DNA of 47,296 nt from Sphingobacterium prati (lineage in GTDB: Bacteria > Bacteroidota > Bacteroidia > Sphingobacteriales > Sphingobacteriaceae). The position numbers were made by a program, and so were the translations under genes. The DNA is taken from contig NZ_JABJWY010000027.1 in assembly GCF_013167215.1 (NCBI RefSeq), forward strand, positions 1 to 47,296, in the 5' to 3' direction. Below the pieces are notes generated by a model. The model was given only the letters and a program-made list of their open reading frames with translations. It ran no database searches and was not told where the DNA came from. Below are positions 1 to 7,739 of the stretch, piece by piece (within the stretch, counting starts at the first letter, position 1; each line of letters begins with the position of its first letter).

Positions 1-726
1 TCCATAAGGATTTCCGTTCCGGTCATGAAACTTGCCACATTGTTATCTGAGAGATAAATAACAGCTTTAGCTACATCTTCCGCAGACCCCATTTTTTGTA
101 GTGGGATTCCGCTGATTAACCATTCATTAAGACCTTCCAATGTTTTTTCGTCCAATCCTGCTTTGGTCATAATTTCCGTTTTTGTTGGTCCCGGACTTAC
201 CAAATTTACTCTGATTTTTCTTGGTGCTAATTCTGCAGCAGCGGTTTTTGCAATGGAATTTAATGCTGCTTTGCTTGCCTGGTAAATCGAACTATTGGGT
301 TTAGAGGTTGTCGCGACGTTGGATGAAAGGAACACCACTGAAGCACCATCGTTCAACAGAGGAATAAATTTGCTTAAGGTAAAATAAGCTCCTCTGAAAT
401 TAATGCCTTACATTGTCGAAGTTTTCAGCACTCATAGTTTCGATCGAACCTAAAGTTCCGGTGATTCCGGCATTAATAAACAGAATATCAACTTTTCCGA
501 ATTGCTCTTCAACTTGGGTTTTGAAATTGTCGATGTCTTCCAATTTCCCTTGATCCGCCACAAAAGAAATAGCTCCCAACTCTTCAGCAGCCTTTTCAAT
601 GGCTTCTTTTCGTCTTCCGGTAATAATTACTTTTGCTCCTTCGGCGATTAACTCTTTTGCGGTTGCATATCCTATTCCGCTGTTTCCACCTGTTACGATG
701 GCTAATTTATTATTGAACTTATTCAT
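1..726 (-). pseudogene. SDR-family oxidoreductase, frameshifted and cut by the window edge
   Basis: This encodes a classical short-chain dehydrogenase/reductase, a cytosolic NAD(P)(H)-dependent enzyme of unknown substrate. The start is set at 726, where MNKFNNKLAIVTGG begins. The nucleotide-binding motif TGGNSGIG lies at residues 12-19 and an NAG motif (INAG) follows. The frame stops after SAENFDNVRH at about position 400. The next frame then continues as INFRGAYFTLSKF with the SDR catalytic pattern YQASK and the C-terminal VSPGPT motif, running off the window at position 1. The seven bases between the conserved Asn and Ile codons would need to be nine, so a 2-base loss or 1-base gain is inferred near 402-410. 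It could be a sequencing error. The gene is divergent from an HxlR regulator with a short shared promoter region, an arrangement common for HxlR-controlled stress oxidoreductases. Confidence 0.8.
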
Positions 727-743
727 TTCTCTGATTTTTTCTA

Positions 744-751
744 CAAAGTTA
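744..751 (-). promoter_or_regulatory. -7 box TAACTTTG of the SDR gene
   Basis: On the minus strand this reads TAACTTTG, an exact match to the Bacteroidota -7 consensus TAnnTTTG, 17 bases before the start codon at 726. No convincing -33 TTTG is seen at the usual distance. Confidence 0.55.
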
Positions 752-772
752 TAGGGGAAGTGGTATACTTTT

Positions 773-801
773 GTTATCAGTATAACAGAGTATATCAGTA
801 T
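773..801. promoter_or_regulatory. Candidate HxlR operator between divergent genes
   Basis: The segment holds an inverted repeat GTTAT-cagt-ATAAC (773-786) and two direct copies of TATCAGTAT (775-783 and 793-801) spaced 18 bp. It lies midway between two divergent -7 boxes. HxlR-family dimers bind such short dyads near their own gene, so binding by the adjacent HxlR protein is inferred. Confidence 0.4.
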
Positions 802-817
802 CATTGATTATATCATT

Positions 818-825
818 TAACTTTG
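818..825 (+). promoter_or_regulatory. -7 box TAACTTTG of the HxlR gene
   Basis: This is an exact TAnnTTTG match ending 5 bases before the ATG at 831. Initiation from it would give an almost leaderless mRNA. It also argues against the upstream TTG at 804 as the true start, because that codon would lie upstream of the promoter box. Confidence 0.5.
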
Positions 826-830
826 TAACC

Positions 831-1169
831 ATGGAAAGAGATCAGACAGAAGAACTTAGAGCGTTGCAGGACACACTCTATTTCATTGGAGGAAAGTGGC
901 GAATTCCTGTCATTAATTCGCTATGCAACGGTAACCGACGTTTTCGCGAAATTGAAAGAAGTATTCCCGGGATTACGACAAGAATGCTTTCAAAAGAACT
1001 GAAAGATATGGAGTTAAATAAGTTGGTTAAACGAACTGTTTATCCCGATATTCCTGTTTTAATTGAATATGAACCCACTGAATATTGCAGGACTTTCGGG
1101 AATATTATTTCGGAAATGATTATTTGGGGTAGAGAACATCGAAAAATGATTGTGGAGGATAAGGTTTAG
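831..1169 (+). CDS. HxlR-family winged-helix transcriptional regulator
   Basis: This 112-residue protein carries the HxlR signature: a GGKWRIPVINSL start to the winged helix, then RRFREIERSIPGITTRMLSKELKDMELNKLV and a conserved EYEPTEYCRTF strand. Family members are dimeric cytosolic regulators, many sensing aldehydes, quinones or redox stress and controlling a divergently transcribed oxidoreductase. Here the divergent gene is the frameshifted SDR at 1-726. The start at ATG 831 is preferred to TTG 804 because the -7 box lies between them. The length is normal for the family. The canonical N-terminal redox cysteine is not in the usual place; the only cysteines are in NSLCNG and EYCRTF. The target is therefore inferred from position only. 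Confidence 0.9.
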   Translation: MERDQTEELRALQDTLYFIGGKWRIPVINSLCNGNRRFREIERSIPGITTRMLSKELKDMELNKLVKRTVYPDIPVLIEYEPTEYCRTFGNIISEMIIWGREHRKMIVEDKV

Positions 1170-1423
1170 AATCGTATTATTTGTGCTACAATTGTTCGGC
1201 TAAAAAGCCGCTGATGATAGTACATATGAAATGCTTACAAAGTTCTTTAAGGAAATAGGTCATCCTGTAAGGCCATGAATTAAACAGAGATTATTATTCC
1301 CTATACACAAAAGAACAATAACAATATGTATCATGGCCGTTGCGCTATTAAATACCCAGGATAGTTTTTTTGGTTTAACCTCACAGTCAAATGGATTTTT
1401 AGTTGAACTTTTGCTAATTGCTA
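1170..1423. other. Intergenic stretch between convergent genes
   Basis: No gene is supported in these 254 bases. A small hairpin GGCTaaaaAGCC at 1199-1210 follows the HxlR gene and may aid termination. The rest is AT-rich with no recognised motif. Confidence 0.4.
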
Positions 1424-2227
1424 TTAAATGCGATTTGAAACTGGCTTTGCTATCTCATTTGGCGTCTTTCCAAATTCTTTCTTGAACGCGTAGGAAAAAT
1501 GCGACAGGTCTTCAAAACCTACTTCGAGATAGACATCACTTGGTTTCTTGGATTGCTCGGCGATTTGAAAATAAGCTTCCTGCAATCTTTTCTTCTTGAG
1601 CCAGATGCCCGGGGTCGTTCCGAATATGCGTTGAAAATCCCGCTTGAAGGTCGATAGGCTCCTCCCCGTAAAAAATGCAAACTTTTCCAGGCTGATGTTA
1701 AACCTGAAATTTTTGTTCATGTATTCCTTTAAATTAATCCGATCAGGTAATGAGAAATTGAACAATATGTTAATCAGGTCAGGATTCGATTTCAATAGAA
1801 TAATCAATAACTCCTCCCTCTTTACGTCTACAAAATCCGCACTGATCTCAAGATCACCGGTATAGTAAGGTTCCAGTGATATGATAAAATTCTGGATGAG
1901 CTTGTTTTCCGGTATAAAAATAAAGGAGTCACCGATGGTTGATGGCTGGATTTCATACACATGTCGTTCAAGAAATCGCTTCAGGAATGCCTCATCCAGG
2001 GTGATGATGATTTTTTCAAACGCATCATTGTCCTTGTATTTCGTATAACGTACCAAATGATTTTTCCGGGCGATACAATAGTCGCCCGGTGTCATTGTGT
2101 AGTTTTTCTCGCCGTCATAAGCCTTCATATCGCCCTTCAATAAGTATAGAAAATAGTTTTCCGGTATATAGTTCTCGGGAGAGATCTCCGGGCCAAGGTG
2201 ACAGGATTGGATGTTGTTAACTTTCAT
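1424..2227 (-). CDS. AraC-family transcriptional regulator
   Basis: This 267-residue protein has an N-terminal cupin-like sensor region (about residues 1-150, with the GDYCIARKNHLVRY strand typical of AraC_N) and a C-terminal double helix-turn-helix (about 165-262). The second helix-turn-helix is the well conserved GFEDLSHFSYAFKKEFGKTP. It is clearly paralogous to the AraC protein at 7740-8552, sharing GRSL-TFKRDF, KRL-AY-Q and EVGFE-LSHFS-AFKK-FG. It follows two SDR genes on the same strand with its own -7 box in the 29-bp gap. The obvious inference is that it controls the neighbouring SDR genes in response to a small molecule or carbonyl compound. The ligand is unknown. Confidence 0.9.
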   Translation of the reverse strand: MKVNNIQSCHLGPEISPENYIPENYFLYLLKGDMKAYDGEKNYTMTPGDYCIARKNHLVRYTKYKDNDAFEKIIITLDEAFLKRFLERHVYEIQPSTIGDSFIFIPENKLIQNFIISLEPYYTGDLEISADFVDVKREELLIILLKSNPDLINILFNFSLPDRINLKEYMNKNFRFNISLEKFAFFTGRSLSTFKRDFQRIFGTTPGIWLKKKRLQEAYFQIAEQSKKPSDVYLEVGFEDLSHFSYAFKKEFGKTPNEIAKPVSNRI

Positions 2228-2234
2228 GGTTTAC

Positions 2235-2242
2235 CAAATATA
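2235..2242 (-). promoter_or_regulatory. -7 box TATATTTG of the AraC gene
   Basis: An exact TAnnTTTG match on the minus strand, 8 bases upstream of the ATG at 2227 in the short gap behind the SDR gene. It suggests that the regulator has its own promoter with a very short leader. Confidence 0.45.
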
Positions 2243-2256
2243 CTGATCCCTACAGA

Positions 2257-3231
2257 TTAATTTTGCGGATTACTGAAATTGTAACTGTCCACACTTGCAA
2301 GTATCGCTTCCTCTCTGGTGCGGGGCTTCCAGCCCAGTGTTTCAACGGCTTTTTTATTGGACATCTGCGTATACTCTTCGACTGGAGTGGGCTGCATGGA
2401 AGCAATTTTTCCGGCCAATTTGGGCCGTTCTTTTTTGATCAGTTCGGATACGTCATAAAAAGACATCGCCCCTTCCGATGTTGCTAGAAATCGCTGTCCG
2501 GCAGCTTGGGGATGTAGCATCGCCTTGATATGGATATCAGCGATATCGCGTACGTCCACCACACCGAAGGTGAAGGGCGCATTTTCCGTGATCAGCCCAT
2601 CAATAATTCCCTTGACCACCGTATCCAGGGAGGCCGAGGAAATGCCGCCGAGCATAGGGCCAAAAATTCCGACGGGATTGATGACCGTTAACTCCATAGC
2701 TGTGGCCGCATCCTCCATAAATTGCCATGCGGCTTTTTCTGCAATTGTTTTTGATTTTATATAAGCCTGTACCGGTGCGTTTTCATCGGTCCAGTCAAGT
2801 TCTGTAAAAACATGATTTCTGGGATCGATGCTATAACCGATTGCAGCAAAAGAGGATGTGAGCACCACGCGCTTAACTCCAGCCTTTTTCGCAGCTTTCA
2901 ACGCTCTCAACGTACCTTCTTTTGCGGGGATAATCAGCTCATTTTCGTCTTTGGGCTGCTCAGCCACAAATGGGGAAGCAACATGAAGGACATAATCACA
3001 ACCTTGTGCTGCTTCATCCCAACCATTATCGGAGAGCAGATCGGCCTCATAAAAAGACAGCTGATCAAAAGTGCTGATGCCACCTGCTGTAAGGGCATCC
3101 AAAATGTCGTTTTTACGGGAGAGCGTGCGCAGTGTTGTTCTTACGGTAAATCCTTTTTTGAGTAATTCAAGAATAATATTTACGCCCAAAAATCCGGTAC
3201 CGCCGGTTACTAAAACTGTTTGATTTTTCAT
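2257..3231 (-). CDS. NAD-dependent epimerase/dihydroflavonol-reductase-like (extended SDR) protein
   Basis: This 324-residue protein is an extended SDR. The dinucleotide-binding motif TGGTGFLG is at residues 9-16, an HVASPF stretch follows the fourth strand, and the catalytic YIKSK (YxxxK) and a downstream INPVGIFGP stretch are as in dihydroflavonol-4-reductase and bacterial aldehyde or ketone reductases. It is predicted to be a cytosolic NADPH-dependent carbonyl reductase; the substrate cannot be read from sequence. It starts 13 bp after the SDR gene at 3245-4156 on the same strand, so the two are likely co-transcribed, with the AraC regulator behind them. Confidence 0.88.
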   Translation of the reverse strand: MKNQTVLVTGGTGFLGVNIILELLKKGFTVRTTLRTLSRKNDILDALTAGGISTFDQLSFYEADLLSDNGWDEAAQGCDYVLHVASPFVAEQPKDENELIIPAKEGTLRALKAAKKAGVKRVVLTSSFAAIGYSIDPRNHVFTELDWTDENAPVQAYIKSKTIAEKAAWQFMEDAATAMELTVINPVGIFGPMLGGISSASLDTVVKGIIDGLITENAPFTFGVVDVRDIADIHIKAMLHPQAAGQRFLATSEGAMSFYDVSELIKKERPKLAGKIASMQPTPVEEYTQMSNKKAVETLGWKPRTREEAILASVDSYNFSNPQN

Positions 3232-3244
3232 TTCAGATCAAGTA

Positions 3245-4156
3245 TTAGAATTTATAAGTTAACTGTATCGTGTTTTCGGCATATTCCCAAAGTTTTCTGG
3301 CAAGCGCTTCATCGTTCATGGCTGCTGTATGATGGCCGGACAAGGCCGGATATCCCGCATATTCTTTCGGACCGTCCGGGCCGTAGAATTTACCGCCTTC
3401 AACGGATGGATCTGTTGCTGCAAATAGGCTTGGCAGTGCACCCTGCCCGGGCTCCATCACCTGATCAAATGCAGCAAACATACCTTCCAGATTTTCACCG
3501 GGGATATTCCGCTGTAAATCGGTTCGCGTGACGCCGGGATGCGCCGCCACAGAAATGGCCGATATACGGGCATTTTTGAATCTCTGGTCCAGCTCGTAGC
3601 TAAACAAGATATCTGCCAGCTTGCTTACGGCATATTCACGCCATTCATCATAGCTCTTTTCCAGTCTGAGGTTGTCAAAGTCAATGCTGTCCACCAAAGT
3701 AGCCGCCCCACTGGAAAGTGTCACTACTCGGGCATTGGCGGTCTGCTTAACGAGCGGCAGCAAATATCCTGTCAGCGCAAAATGCCCCATAAAGTTTACG
3801 CCGAACTGCATTTCAAAGCCGTCATCCGTTTTAGCAGCTGGAGGAACCATCACTCCGGCATTGTTGATGAGCATATCCAGTTTTGTATGCTTTTGCATAA
3901 AGTGATCTGCAAATTCCCGAATCAGGCCGATGTTTGCGAGGTCCAGCATTCCATAGTCCAATGTTCCCACCCCAGCCGTTTCGGACTGGATTTTTTGGAT
4001 AGCATCTTTTCCTTTCTGGAAATCCCTTGCGGCAATGGTCACATGTGCACCTGCTTCATACAGCGCTTTTGCTGTTTCAAACCCTATACCGGTGTTTGAT
4101 CCGGTGACGATTGCTATTTTCCCCGATAAATCAGGGATGTTATTTTTTGTCCACAT
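3245..4156 (-). CDS. Short-chain dehydrogenase/reductase, retinol-dehydrogenase-like
   Basis: This is a 303-residue SDR starting at MWTKNNIPDLSGKIAIVTG. A longer reading frame begins at 4219, but an A-rich leader and a near-consensus -7 box (GAACTTTG on the minus strand, 4174-4181) favour the ATG at 4156. The glycine motif TGSNTGIG is at residues 18-25, followed by NNAGVM and the catalytic YAVSK. The C-terminal part (FYGPDG, KLWEYAE) is the arrangement of the oxidoreductase group related to light-dependent protochlorophyllide reductase and retinol dehydrogenases. It shares overall organisation with the SDR at 6623-7615. It is the first gene of a two-gene operon with the epimerase-like gene. 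The substrate is unknown. Confidence 0.9.
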   Translation of the reverse strand: MWTKNNIPDLSGKIAIVTGSNTGIGFETAKALYEAGAHVTIAARDFQKGKDAIQKIQSETAGVGTLDYGMLDLANIGLIREFADHFMQKHTKLDMLINNAGVMVPPAAKTDDGFEMQFGVNFMGHFALTGYLLPLVKQTANARVVTLSSGAATLVDSIDFDNLRLEKSYDEWREYAVSKLADILFSYELDQRFKNARISAISVAAHPGVTRTDLQRNIPGENLEGMFAAFDQVMEPGQGALPSLFAATDPSVEGGKFYGPDGPKEYAGYPALSGHHTAAMNDEALARKLWEYAENTIQLTYKF

Positions 4157-4431
4157 AACCTTTAATTTTTTTACAAAGTTCGTCGAATTGCTGTTATGTC
4201 GTTTTGTTGTAGAGTTCAAATTTCCTTTGTTGTGGAGTTCACCTTTCCGTTATATTCCGAGGGTTTGCGATGTTGTACCAGAATTCGTTCCGCTCCAATA
4301 CTTTTACCGGGCCTTGTCCGAATTTTTGGATGCCATGTTCTGACATGCCTGTGTCATTTAAGATTTTTTCGATAAAGGGAGCTTATGAAATACTTCTGGT
4401 CCATTTCCACAGCTCCCTATAAACGTATGTA

Positions 4432-4875
4432 TTAATCTTCAATTTCCAGATGAGTACTCAAAGCAATGCGGTTCCAGCCATTGATGGTGACGATGAGCAT
4501 GATGATCTGAGCGATCTGGCTTTCGGAGAAAATTTGGGATGCCTTGCTGTAGGTTTCTTCACTTAATCCATGTTGGTGGATAAGGGTTATTTCCTCTGTC
4601 ATAGCCAGTATGATCTGCTCTTCCTCGGTGAAAAATTTGGCAGCCTCCCTCCAGGCACTCAACAAAAAGATACGCTCCGGTTTTTCACCGTTTTTGATGG
4701 CATCCTTGGTGTGCATGCTAATACAGTAAGCACAGTTGTTGATCTGTGATGCACGGATTTTGGCGAGTTCTTTAAGCGTTTGCGAGATCTCAATTTTTGA
4801 CAGATAACCTTCCAATCCTAACATTGCTTTGAATGCCTGTGGTTCCGTTGTGCTGATGTTGATTCGTTTTTCCAT
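4432..4875 (-). CDS. Carboxymuconolactone decarboxylase / AhpD-like protein
   Basis: This 147-residue helical protein carries the AhpD-family core motif NNCAYCISMHTKDA. Its CxxC pair followed by His is the peroxidase/thiol-relay site of AhpD and the conserved site of the CMD family. The length is typical of single-domain, stand-alone members annotated as alkylhydroperoxidase-like. These act in the cytosol in peroxide or thiol-disulfide chemistry; the precise reaction is not known here. It lies 65 bp downstream of the Crp/Fnr-like gene on the same strand, and the gap carries a dyad (AAATTTG-N6-CAAATTT), so regulation by that protein is plausible. Confidence 0.88.
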   Translation of the reverse strand: MEKRINISTTEPQAFKAMLGLEGYLSKIEISQTLKELAKIRASQINNCAYCISMHTKDAIKNGEKPERIFLLSAWREAAKFFTEEEQIILAMTEEITLIHQHGLSEETYSKASQIFSESQIAQIIMLIVTINGWNRIALSTHLEIED

Positions 4876-4887
4876 TTTCTTATTTTT

Positions 4888-4907
4888 AAATTTGATATTA
4901 CAAATTT
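4888..4907. promoter_or_regulatory. Inverted repeat AAATTTG-N6-CAAATTT upstream of the AhpD-like gene
   Basis: Perfect 7-bp arms separated by 6 bp lie directly before the AhpD-like start (4875) and after the Crp/Fnr-like gene. The geometry suits a dimeric regulator, possibly the adjacent Crp/Fnr-like protein. The sequence differs from the classic TTGAT-N4-ATCAA Fnr box. Confidence 0.4.
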
Positions 4908-4940
4908 GGAAAATGGAGTGCCGGAAAAACTTAAACGGGT

Positions 4941-5516
4941 TTAAGAAAAATTCTTTTTGCGGATTTCGCTGAGATACTCGGGTGTAAAACCCAGATAGGA
5001 AGCCACGAGATATTGAGGTACGCGCTGCAGAAATGCAGGTTGATTCTTGAGAAATTGACGGTATAGCTCTTCCCTGGAGTGCTCATAAAGCATCTTGACG
5101 CGCATCTGTGCAGCGGCATAAGCTTTCTGATACACCATGCGAAAATACTTTTCCATGACTGGGTGCTTTTCCAGTAGATCATCGAGGGCATGTTGGCGAA
5201 TGACCAGGACTTCTGCCGGCAGTACAGCCTGGATGTAAAACTCTGTGGGCGTCTGATTTATATAAGAGAACGTCTCTGTCATCCACCAGTTTTCAATCGC
5301 GAATTCAGTCGTCTGCTGAACACCCTTTTCGTTGATAAAAAACTTTCGCAGAATTCCATCCAGTACAAAATAACTGGCTTTGCAGATCTGCCCTTCGGTC
5401 AATAAGTTTTCTTTCTTTTTAAGCGTCTGGGGCTCAAAATATCCAGTAATGTCGGCAAATTCATCATCGGAAACCTTTATAAATTTATCCAGGTGTTTTT
5501 TGAACTGTTCAAGCAT
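4941..5516 (-). CDS. Crp/Fnr-family cyclic-nucleotide-binding-domain regulator
   Basis: This 191-residue protein has an N-terminal cNMP-binding beta-roll (about residues 25-120; KKKENLLTEGQICKASYFVLDGILRKF) and a short C-terminal helix-turn-helix (about 150-190; VPQYLVASYLGFTPEYLSEIRKK). This is the usual Bacteroidota arrangement in which the DNA-binding part is compact and ends just after the recognition helix. No iron-sulfur cysteine cluster is visible, so it is not a canonical Fnr. Proteins of this type are cytosolic regulators of stress or redox genes. The nearest plausible target is the AhpD-like gene behind it. No TAnnTTTG box is visible before the start. Confidence 0.88.
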   Translation of the reverse strand: MLEQFKKHLDKFIKVSDDEFADITGYFEPQTLKKKENLLTEGQICKASYFVLDGILRKFFINEKGVQQTTEFAIENWWMTETFSYINQTPTEFYIQAVLPAEVLVIRQHALDDLLEKHPVMEKYFRMVYQKAYAAAQMRVKMLYEHSREELYRQFLKNQPAFLQRVPQYLVASYLGFTPEYLSEIRKKNFS

Positions 5517-5606
5517 TATTTTAAATCTGTTTCATCATTTTTAGTGCCATTAAGATAGTAAAAAATAAGTTATATAACCTTAACATACGTGGTCTGATTC
5601 TTTTAG

Positions 5607-5729
5607 TATATTTACTTGCCTGCCTACATTCAGGGCATTAAAAAATTAGGCATTACCTGTAACGAAGTTTATGTTGTGGATGGTCAAAAGCCTTTGGCCA
5701 TTGGTTACAATAATTATACGGAAGTGTAA
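5607..5729 (+). pseudogene. Remnant of a DUF1398-like C-terminal region
   Basis: An open stretch of 40 codons between two in-frame stops and without a start reads LPAYIQGIKKLGITCNEVYVVDG, then LAIGYNNYTEV and a stop. It resembles the C-terminal half of DUF1398 (phage-envelope-like) proteins, which typically read like FPAYIQDIKKLGVTYYETYVADG with a GYNNY-like tail. That similarity is recalled, not searched. The N-terminal half is absent, so if the match is right this is a truncated relic. It sits in the otherwise empty gap before the gene at 5767. Confidence 0.35.
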
Positions 5730-5766
5730 ATATCCTATATTAGTTAAATTAAATACAAGAAAGAAA

Positions 5767-6333
5767 ATGGGTCAATACTTTTGGATTGCCATACCTGCAG
5801 AGCTATTTTTTCAGTATTGCGGAGAAACGATGGAAAAACATCGTGCGCACGCCTATATTGAAACGATAAACCGCCGTTCAGGCAAGCGTAATTATGTGAA
5901 ATATAGCAAGGAAAATCAGTCGGCGTTTTTGGAAAGCTTTTCATCATCGGATTATTATGGATTTTTTCTGTCCACCTATCCTTTTTCAGATCAGGAGGCT
6001 ATCAGAAGTTCCGGTCTCTTCTACGATTCGCCTGTAGCCGAATATACAATCGCAGGAAGTGGTGGTTATGAAACTGATCGTACGAGAGAAATCATCCACC
6101 TGCGGCAGATCATGAAGCAAGCTGACAAATCCGCAAAAGCATTTTTTGCGGCCTTGCAACGCACCCTCAAAAAGATCCCCGATTTACGCGATACGTTAAG
6201 AAGTGGAAATAAAACCCATTTTTACCTGCCGACATCAAAAAGTATCATTCCACAAAACGCGCATAGCCGGCTTATAGAAATGCCCTGGGAAGAACATTGC
6301 ATCAGCAAAGACCTGGTCTACCGGCAAGAATAA
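5767..6333 (+). CDS. Hypothetical protein, 188 residues
   Basis: No family is recognised. The start at ATG 5767 (MGQYFWIAIPAEL) follows an A-rich leader and fits the codon pattern; the longer frame upstream has no plausible coding character. The protein is mixed alpha/beta, rich in aromatic residues, with no signal peptide or membrane segment. It contains a Ser-rich stretch (FLESFSSSDYYGFFLS) and a basic, helical middle (REIIHLRQIMKQADKSAKAFFAAL). It is likely cytosolic. It stands alone between a gene remnant and the SDR/AraC module, with no operon partner. Confidence 0.6.
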   Translation: MGQYFWIAIPAELFFQYCGETMEKHRAHAYIETINRRSGKRNYVKYSKENQSAFLESFSSSDYYGFFLSTYPFSDQEAIRSSGLFYDSPVAEYTIAGSGGYETDRTREIIHLRQIMKQADKSAKAFFAALQRTLKKIPDLRDTLRSGNKTHFYLPTSKSIIPQNAHSRLIEMPWEEHCISKDLVYRQE

Positions 6334-6622
6334 TTCCTATTAAGTGTGGTACACCATGTTGACGAAACCGAATTTAAGGGTCTACAGCAGATGGGCTATA
6401 TAGTTTTCCGTATTAATCTTAATGCAAAGTTGCTCCTAAATAGATATACCTTATGTTGTCAGAATGAGGATTATCCTAACCAAAACAAAGAAAAACGAAC
6501 TACTGGTATTGTTATAAAATCACCTGCCCTTTTGAACAAAGTTAATTAGGACTTTTGAACAAAACAGCGCATGTTAATCCGTCCTAATTTTGTCTCAGTA
6601 ATAACAATTAAACGTATTCAAA
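6334..6622. promoter_or_regulatory. Upstream region of the second SDR gene, with two TTTTGAACAAA repeats
   Basis: No gene is supported. Two exact copies of TTTTGAACAAA lie at 6530-6540 and 6553-6563, spaced 23 bp (about two helical turns). A -7 box TAATTTTG (TAnnTTTG) follows at 6585-6592, ahead of the ATG at 6623. A close variant, TTTTAAACAAA, lies at 7669-7679 before the AraC gene, so these are candidate binding sites for that regulator. Confidence 0.5.
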
Positions 6623-7615
6623 ATGGAAAAGAATAATTATCAGGGAGTTCAACAACAGCCTATCGGTTCGGGCTTCAATGCAAAATCAACAGCCAATGAT
6701 GTCATTCAAAACATCGATCTTACCGGAAAAATCGCTATTGTCACTGGCGGCAACACAGGAATTGGGTTGGAAACCACAAAAGTTCTCGCCGCAGCTGGAG
6801 CTACAGTAATCATACCTGCGCGCGATATTGAAAAGGCAAAGAAGAATCTGGAAGGAATTAGAAATGTCGAAATTGTCGCAATGGATTTAATGTCTCCCAC
6901 ATCTATTGATGCTTTCGCGGAAAATTTTATCGCGTCAGGAAGACCCTTACATTTATTGATCAACAATGCAGGTATTATGTGGGTACCACTTCGCAGAGAT
7001 GCACGGGGTATAGAATCCCAGCTGGCGACCAACTATTTAGCTCTATTCCAGCTCAGTGCCAGATTATGGCCGTCACTAAAAAAAGCCAATGGAGCACGCG
7101 TGATTAATGTTTCTTCCCACGGTCATCATTTTGCGCCTTTTAATTTCGATGATCCCCATTTCCTCCACAGAGCATATGAAACGTTACAGGGGTATGGACA
7201 ATCGAAGACCGCTGTCAATCTTTTTTCAATGGAACTGGATGTGCGGGGACAATCTTCCAATATCAGAAGCTATGCCATTCATCCAGGTTCTATTGGTGGA
7301 ACTGAATTAGGCAGAGAAGCCCCATTGGAACTATTTCAAAAAATGGGTTTTGTGGATGCACAGGGTAACATGCTCCCCGAAGTTGCTGCATCGCTAAAGA
7401 CGGTGCCACAAGGAGCCGCTACAACAGTATGGTGTGCTACAAGCCCTTTACTGGAGCATATTGGAGGGGTCTATTGTGAGGATGGGGACATTGCAGTACT
7501 ATCATCAGATATGACCGACCAAAAAGGCGTACATCCTTATTCACTTGATGAAACCAATGCGAAGAAACTATGGAAACTGACAGAAGAGATGACGGGTATT
7601 CGCTTCAATCCGTAA
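6623..7615 (+). CDS. Short-chain dehydrogenase/reductase, 330 residues
   Basis: This is a classical SDR with an N-terminal extension of about 35 residues before the Rossmann fold. TGGNTGIG is at residues 41-48, NNAG at 114-117, the catalytic Ser stretch VSSHGHH near 163-169, and YGQSK (Tyr191/Lys195) is the proton-relay pair. It belongs to the same oxidoreductase group as the SDR at 3245-4156. It is predicted to be a cytosolic NAD(P)H-dependent carbonyl or alcohol enzyme of unknown substrate. It is followed 124 bp downstream by an AraC gene on the same strand. Both upstream regions share the TTTTGAACAAA-type element, so the AraC protein probably regulates it. Confidence 0.9.
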   Translation: MEKNNYQGVQQQPIGSGFNAKSTANDVIQNIDLTGKIAIVTGGNTGIGLETTKVLAAAGATVIIPARDIEKAKKNLEGIRNVEIVAMDLMSPTSIDAFAENFIASGRPLHLLINNAGIMWVPLRRDARGIESQLATNYLALFQLSARLWPSLKKANGARVINVSSHGHHFAPFNFDDPHFLHRAYETLQGYGQSKTAVNLFSMELDVRGQSSNIRSYAIHPGSIGGTELGREAPLELFQKMGFVDAQGNMLPEVAASLKTVPQGAATTVWCATSPLLEHIGGVYCEDGDIAVLSSDMTDQKGVHPYSLDETNAKKLWKLTEEMTGIRFNP

Positions 7616-7668
7616 ATCAGCTTACTACTGGGGCAGGATCTGCATTTTGCCCCAATTTCGCAATGAAC

Positions 7669-7679
7669 TTTTAAACAAA
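7669..7679 (+). promoter_or_regulatory. TTTTAAACAAA element upstream of the second AraC gene
   Basis: This is a one-mismatch copy of the TTTTGAACAAA repeats at 6530 and 6553, and it shares the following GT-AAT bases with the first of them. Its position before the regulator gene fits autoregulation. Confidence 0.35.
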
Positions 7680-7739
7680 GTAAATGCTATTATTTCTTAC
7701 CTTTATTTTATTAATTTCCCTTATAAAAAAGCAAAAATC

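Noticed and set aside
3539..4099. 186-codon plus-strand frame
   Set aside because: It is antisense to a well-supported SDR gene and has no recognisable motif.
4941..5516. True Fnr oxygen sensor
   Set aside because: The protein lacks the N-terminal cysteine cluster needed to hold an iron-sulfur centre.
6346..6549. 67-codon frame with a GTG start
   Set aside because: It has no family, no leader signal, and overlaps the TTTTGAACAAA regulatory repeats.
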